From assembly GCA_947652605.1 (NCBI GenBank), contig OX393576.1, positions 11,124,575 to 11,188,574 of the forward strand: a DNA stretch of 64,000 nucleotides, in the 5' to 3' direction. The stretch is from Elmis aenea (taxonomy: Eukaryota; Arthropoda; Insecta; Coleoptera; Elmidae). A program made the translations under genes and the position numbers. Each line of letters begins with the position of its first letter. Position 1 is the first letter of the stretch. The notes beneath the pieces were generated by a model. The model saw nothing but the letters and a program-made list of their open reading frames with translations, was not told where the DNA came from and ran no database searches. Positions 61,601-64,000 of the stretch are shown piece by piece.

Positions 61601-63216
61601 ATAAAAATATTTGTTTAGAGCATACAATAAAATTGTGCAGTGAATGCTTTGCATCCAATGTTTGATTCGTATTAAAAAAAAAAAAATCTGTTTTTACAGT
61701 TATGTTTTATATACAGATATATATTTTTTATATCTTATAATTTATTTAGTCATTGTTATTCCTTTTAAGATTTAGCTTATATTTCATGAATAAAGCAGTT
61801 TAACACATTTTTAAGATTTTAAGTCAAAAATATTGTTATAAAACCCCAATGGTGCCTCCGAGGCGCCATGCGAGTACTTATGTATACACAGTACACGCGA
61901 CTAGTTAAAGGTTAAGAATAAAATTCTTACCAACTAATATCCAACCAGTGCCATACACATTTTCAGTTCGCAGTAAATATGCTAAACACTTAGCAACACT
62001 TCTAGCACTAAGTTGGTCTCTTGAAGGCTTAAAAATATTTAAAAAAATATTATGAGTGTTATTCCGCGCCAAAGAAATGCAATTAGGCAAAAATGTATTA
62101 CAGAATTTTTGGTATTTTCCAGATAAGTGGTTTGATAATACGACGGTTCCCAATTTTGAAGGTACATTTTGGAATTAATTAAAAAAAACTCAATTACTAT
62201 CATATAAGGCGCAGGGTGAAAAAACGCGCCCAACATGCCAGGAAATCAGGGGCGGATCTAGGTTTTTCGGGGCCCAGGGCTTATTGACGTCCAATGGGGC
62301 CCCATTTTTTGTTGGATTAAGAATCTTTAAATTGGTGTTTAATTTTTAACAACATCAAAATCATATTTGAAATATATTTATTTATGAAATGGTGGTGAAT
62401 GACAAATATTATATCTTATATAAAAAGCATAAAAAATAAAGGAATATTATTAACAAAAACGTATAAACAAACAAAATTGTTTACTTTACGATAAGTGTTC
62501 ATTGTTAATAAAAAAGTATTACAAGTTTATGATAACAATTCAATTTTTGTGGACCCTTGACACTTGGGGGTCAAGGGCTTAAGCCCTATTAGTCCCTATG
62601 TAGATCCGCCCCTGCGGGAACCGGGAAGTAGGTATATTAATGAAATATGTGCATTTTACTCAGAATTTTTGTTTTTATGTCACCTGAATGTTCATATTTG
62701 TTAGGAACATAACTTAAGGCGTATTAAATAAAGTATTTAAAGTTGAAAAGAGGAGAGAAAAATGTCTCCAAGTGTCCCTTAGCATCATGCTAACAAGCCG
62801 TGTTTAAAACAAATGTTTTGCATTGTTCCTCAACGAAATTTTGTTATGTTTTACCTGATTAGCACAAGCAAGCATACATTTTTCAGTTATAACAGTTTGT
62901 TTGGTAGATGTTGCTATTTGTCTAGCCACTTCATAAGTATTTACTTTCGGGGAAGCTAATATTATAACCCTGGCAGTGTCCCTGTTTTTAACTGCATTGA
63001 AAAGGATTTGTTTTAAAAACAGTACGTGGTCAATTGGTTGTTGGATAACCACTTCTCTTGCTAATTCCTATAATTTATTAAAATTGACTGGAAACAAAGC
63101 TCTGCAAAATGAGTTGAAAAAAGTCTTACGTGAAATAATTCGTAAATACGATGCCTTTCTAAATATGGAATGTGCCATGCTGGCATGGTTAATTTACGTT
63201 TTGTAGCATCAACCAT
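52668..63216 (-). CDS. AK8: Adenylate kinase 8, eight exons
   Basis: Two-domain adenylate kinase relative of cilia and flagella. Exons (minus): 63216-63130, 63067-62855, 62027-61931, 60886-60696, 60556-60382, 55554-55326, 55272-55104, 52934-52668. Phases match at every junction, giving 475 residues, about the length of vertebrate AK8. Domain 1 spans about residues 60-190 (RVIILASPKVN; GTGWILV-DCIQT; LGITPTHVIHL). Domain 2 spans about 228-390 (RVLLLGPRGSGRKT at 228-241; QRGWVLTSFPNT; PPNR-VIFLECEISICRERLI). The last exon (YYCENYGSLRSY...QRWTFECITAIIVRAP) is the C-terminal helix region plus a tail. The usual P-loop GxxxxGK is lost in domain 1 and altered to GPRGSGRKT in domain 2. The start of the last exon could be six bases later. 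Very likely AK8; catalytic activity doubtful. Confidence 0.88.
53526..53736 (+). pseudogene. Harbinger (HARBI1-like) nuclease N-terminal fragment
   Basis: KEKKWVHPALKRRKLEGEFY then FFPRLAADDTKFCQYVRMSR is the N-terminal segment shared by HARBI1/ALP1-type nucleases (the WVHP...GEF...F..YFRMS pattern). The frame is broken at 53737 by a hAT MITE, and the catalytic domain is absent beyond it. Confidence 0.7.
53737..54142. mobile_element. hAT-like MITE inserted in the Harbinger remnant
   Basis: Starts CAGAAGCGGATCTACC and ends AAATCCGCCACTG, with a perfect 8-bp duplication TGGATGGA at 53729-53736 and 54143-54150. 406 bases, non-coding. TGCCGACCT and AGTCGGCA segments lie inside. Confidence 0.88.
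54465..54900. repeat. Cluster of single TACAGGGTG element ends
   Basis: TACAGGGTGAGTCA occurs at about 54467 and 54591, and ATACAGGGTGTTCATT at about 54858, all in the same orientation and without matching right ends. Probably truncated copies stacked in the last AK8 intron. Confidence 0.5.
56720..57080 (+). repeat. About 140-bp tandem repeat, left of the LINE
   Basis: GAATAATATTTCAGTTTTTA recurs at 56763, 56911 and 57051 (148 and 140 bases apart). After the LINE the array resumes with the next copy at 59776. Units contain AATTGTGTTTGGTTTACATA. Confidence 0.85.
57081..59623 (+). pseudogene. Defective endonuclease-reverse transcriptase of the LINE
   Basis: The apurinic endonuclease domain is intact in outline: IGIWNINTL, GLSETKK, VQIYGPVEG, IMGDWNSRVG, GSNHRLVIA. 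The reverse transcriptase keeps AAFDTVDRRE (motif A), GIKQGDSLSPLLF, YADDIVLIA (catalytic) and YLGSIITEDG. However, QQEIKRE joins directly to AAFDTVD, so the fingers region (roughly 100 or more residues) is deleted in frame. One in-frame TAA at 59306-59308 separates the thumb from the tail (LNWYGHVMRM, KQRGRPRRKWMDQI), which stays in the same frame to 59623. The ATG at 57044 lies in host DNA outside the element. Not able to retrotranspose as it stands. Confidence 0.9.
57081..59657 (+). mobile_element. RTE-type LINE with target duplications and GAA-rich tail
   Basis: Flanked by the 11-bp duplication ATATTATTGTT (57070-57080 and 59658-59668), with a GAAGAAGAAG tail at the 3' side as expected for RTE-like retrotransposition. 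It is inserted in the 140-bp tandem repeat in AK8 intron 5, antisense to AK8. The 5' boundary shows the copy starts only a few codons before the endonuclease domain. Confidence 0.88.
59669..60381. other. Rest of AK8 intron 5
   Basis: Contains the last unit of the 140-bp tandem repeat (to about 59850), then AT-rich sequence with GTTCCATA-type motifs, ending at the AK8 exon 5 donor. No gene seen. Confidence 0.5.
61009..61191 (+). pseudogene. Possible mariner transposase N-terminal scrap
   Basis: ATIYSWCQEFEREMSSFQ then KWLGRPPLADIKNI resembles the helix-turn-helix linker of mariner transposases (W..EF..GR..F.D....GRP). It is short, with no catalytic domain and no terminal repeats seen. It lies in AK8 intron 3, antisense. 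Confidence 0.3.
61343..61911 (+). mobile_element. piggyBac-derived short element
   Basis: TTAA at 61339-61342 and 61912-61915. Ends CCTTTAAGTAGTCGC and inverse GCGACTAGTTAAAGG, with inner GGCGCC-containing inverted repeats (GCACGGCGCC and GGCGCCATGC). 569 bases, inserted in AK8 intron 3 only 19 bases from the exon 3 splice donor. Confidence 0.85.
61512..61665 (+). pseudogene. piggyBac transposase C-terminal zinc-finger exon
   Basis: KMQLCATRHERYHLWPRAKN then QQICSQCHKNICLEHTIKLC and SECF is the Cys-rich C-terminal domain of piggyBac transposases, ending at a natural stop. It is preceded by TTCTCTATTTTACAG, a good splice acceptor, so it reads as a terminal exon. The catalytic domain is gone. 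Confidence 0.75.
62247..62614. mobile_element. hAT-like MITE in AK8 intron 2
   Basis: Starts CAGGGGCGGATCTAGG and ends GTAGATCCGCCCCTG. The flanking 8 bases (CAGGAAAT and CGGGAACC) match at only five positions, so either the duplication has decayed or flanks were altered. 368 bases, non-coding. Confidence 0.65.
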
Positions 63217-64000
63217 TTTGTAGGCTTAAAATATGGAACGTGATTTAAGAAAAATGTAGAGATATGTCGAATAATGACAAAACAGAACACGGCCTTCTAA
63301 TAGCTCAATTTTAAAACTGGTTAAGTGTAAAAAAGGGACAAAAGTATACAAATAGCAATAATTATGACCTCAAACCTGTCTGCAAGGTATCAACATTTTT
63401 AAAATCGTTAAGAATTGTATGAATTTTCCAAAATTTTGTAGTAATTACCACGATTTAATATTTTAATCATGTATAATAAAAATCAGTGAGAAAATGCATT
63501 ATTCAGTACTTTATTTACACATTAAAAAATATAATTGACCGTTAACACTTTTATGTGTGCAAGCAGAGTTAATGGGCCTTCGGATATATTAATATAAAAA
63601 CAAAACATCTCTTGTAATAACGTTAGACTATGTTGAAGTCTTTCGGCTATTAATTCGTTAAGAAATAGATTCAAAAAATATCTTCTAACTCCAGAAATAT
63701 TAATTTTAGACTTAGGATAAATATGTTTAATGTTTTATGAAGACTAATAAATTATCTACTAGAAAACTTAAGAATATATAAAATGTAGTGTTTAAAATAG
63801 CGAAGCTGCAAAGCGTTCCGCAGAAATTAAACACTCACAATCAGTATATTTGAAAATAATTTTGCATTATGCAGCTTGTGATGCCAAACAACTTTTGTAT
63901 TAATAATTTTTTTGTATCCACTCCAATAACAACGCTATGAAATAATTTGTCGACTATTTTTTTTTGCAACTCAAATTAATTTATTGTGATGTTCTTGGGG
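63217..64000. other. Region upstream of AK8
   Basis: AT-rich; should include the AK8 promoter on the minus strand. Near 63885-63945 is a diverged copy of the dispersed repeat also seen near 51045. No gene seen. Confidence 0.4.

Overview
This is a stretch of an AT-rich animal nuclear genome, almost certainly an insect. A gustatory receptor ends in the TYxxxxxQF signature, introns are short GT-AG introns where no transposon sits in them, and the host genes are typical metazoan single-copy genes. A beetle is my guess from the abundance of TACAGGGTG-ended elements, but the order cannot be proved from the window.

Layout. (1) 908-24501 (+): 31 coding exons for about 2,547 residues, the C-terminal half of the giant E3 ligase UBR4 (fly purity of essence). 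Its large introns hold transposons, including three copies of one 1.4-1.5 kb fold-back element and hAT-type MITEs with perfect 8-bp target duplications. (2) 25274-27067 (+): intronless nucleoporin NDC1. (3) 27965-31961 (-): five-exon WDR36/Utp21, with a 0.93 kb near-perfect hairpin element in its last intron. (4) 32508-33504 (-): a two-exon gene with a pogo/CENP-B-like DNA-binding region and an unrecognised C-terminal half. (5) 33505-48900: a gene-poor, repeat-dominated block. It holds a 98-bp satellite, a 160-bp satellite, a small hAT MITE inserted in that satellite, and a 6.1 kb defective hAT element inserted in the MITE. The 6.1 kb element carries about 25 copies of a 196-bp satellite, with a 2,548-bp higher-order duplication. 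(6) 48901-52443 (+): a four-exon gustatory receptor of 393 residues. (7) 52668-63216 (-): an eight-exon adenylate kinase 8 gene of 475 residues, whose introns hold a PIF/Harbinger element interrupted by a hAT MITE, an RTE-type LINE, a piggyBac remnant and a further hAT-like MITE.

The host genes are unrelated housekeeping, ciliary and sensory genes with no operon-like logic. NDC1 and WDR36 converge, as do the Gr and AK8. The most unusual features are the satellite-bearing hAT nested inside a MITE inside another satellite, the AK8 with both nucleotide-binding loops altered, and the possibly domesticated pogo-like gene. Exon limits come from reading frame, splice consensus and remembered family similarity; no alignment or transcript evidence was available.
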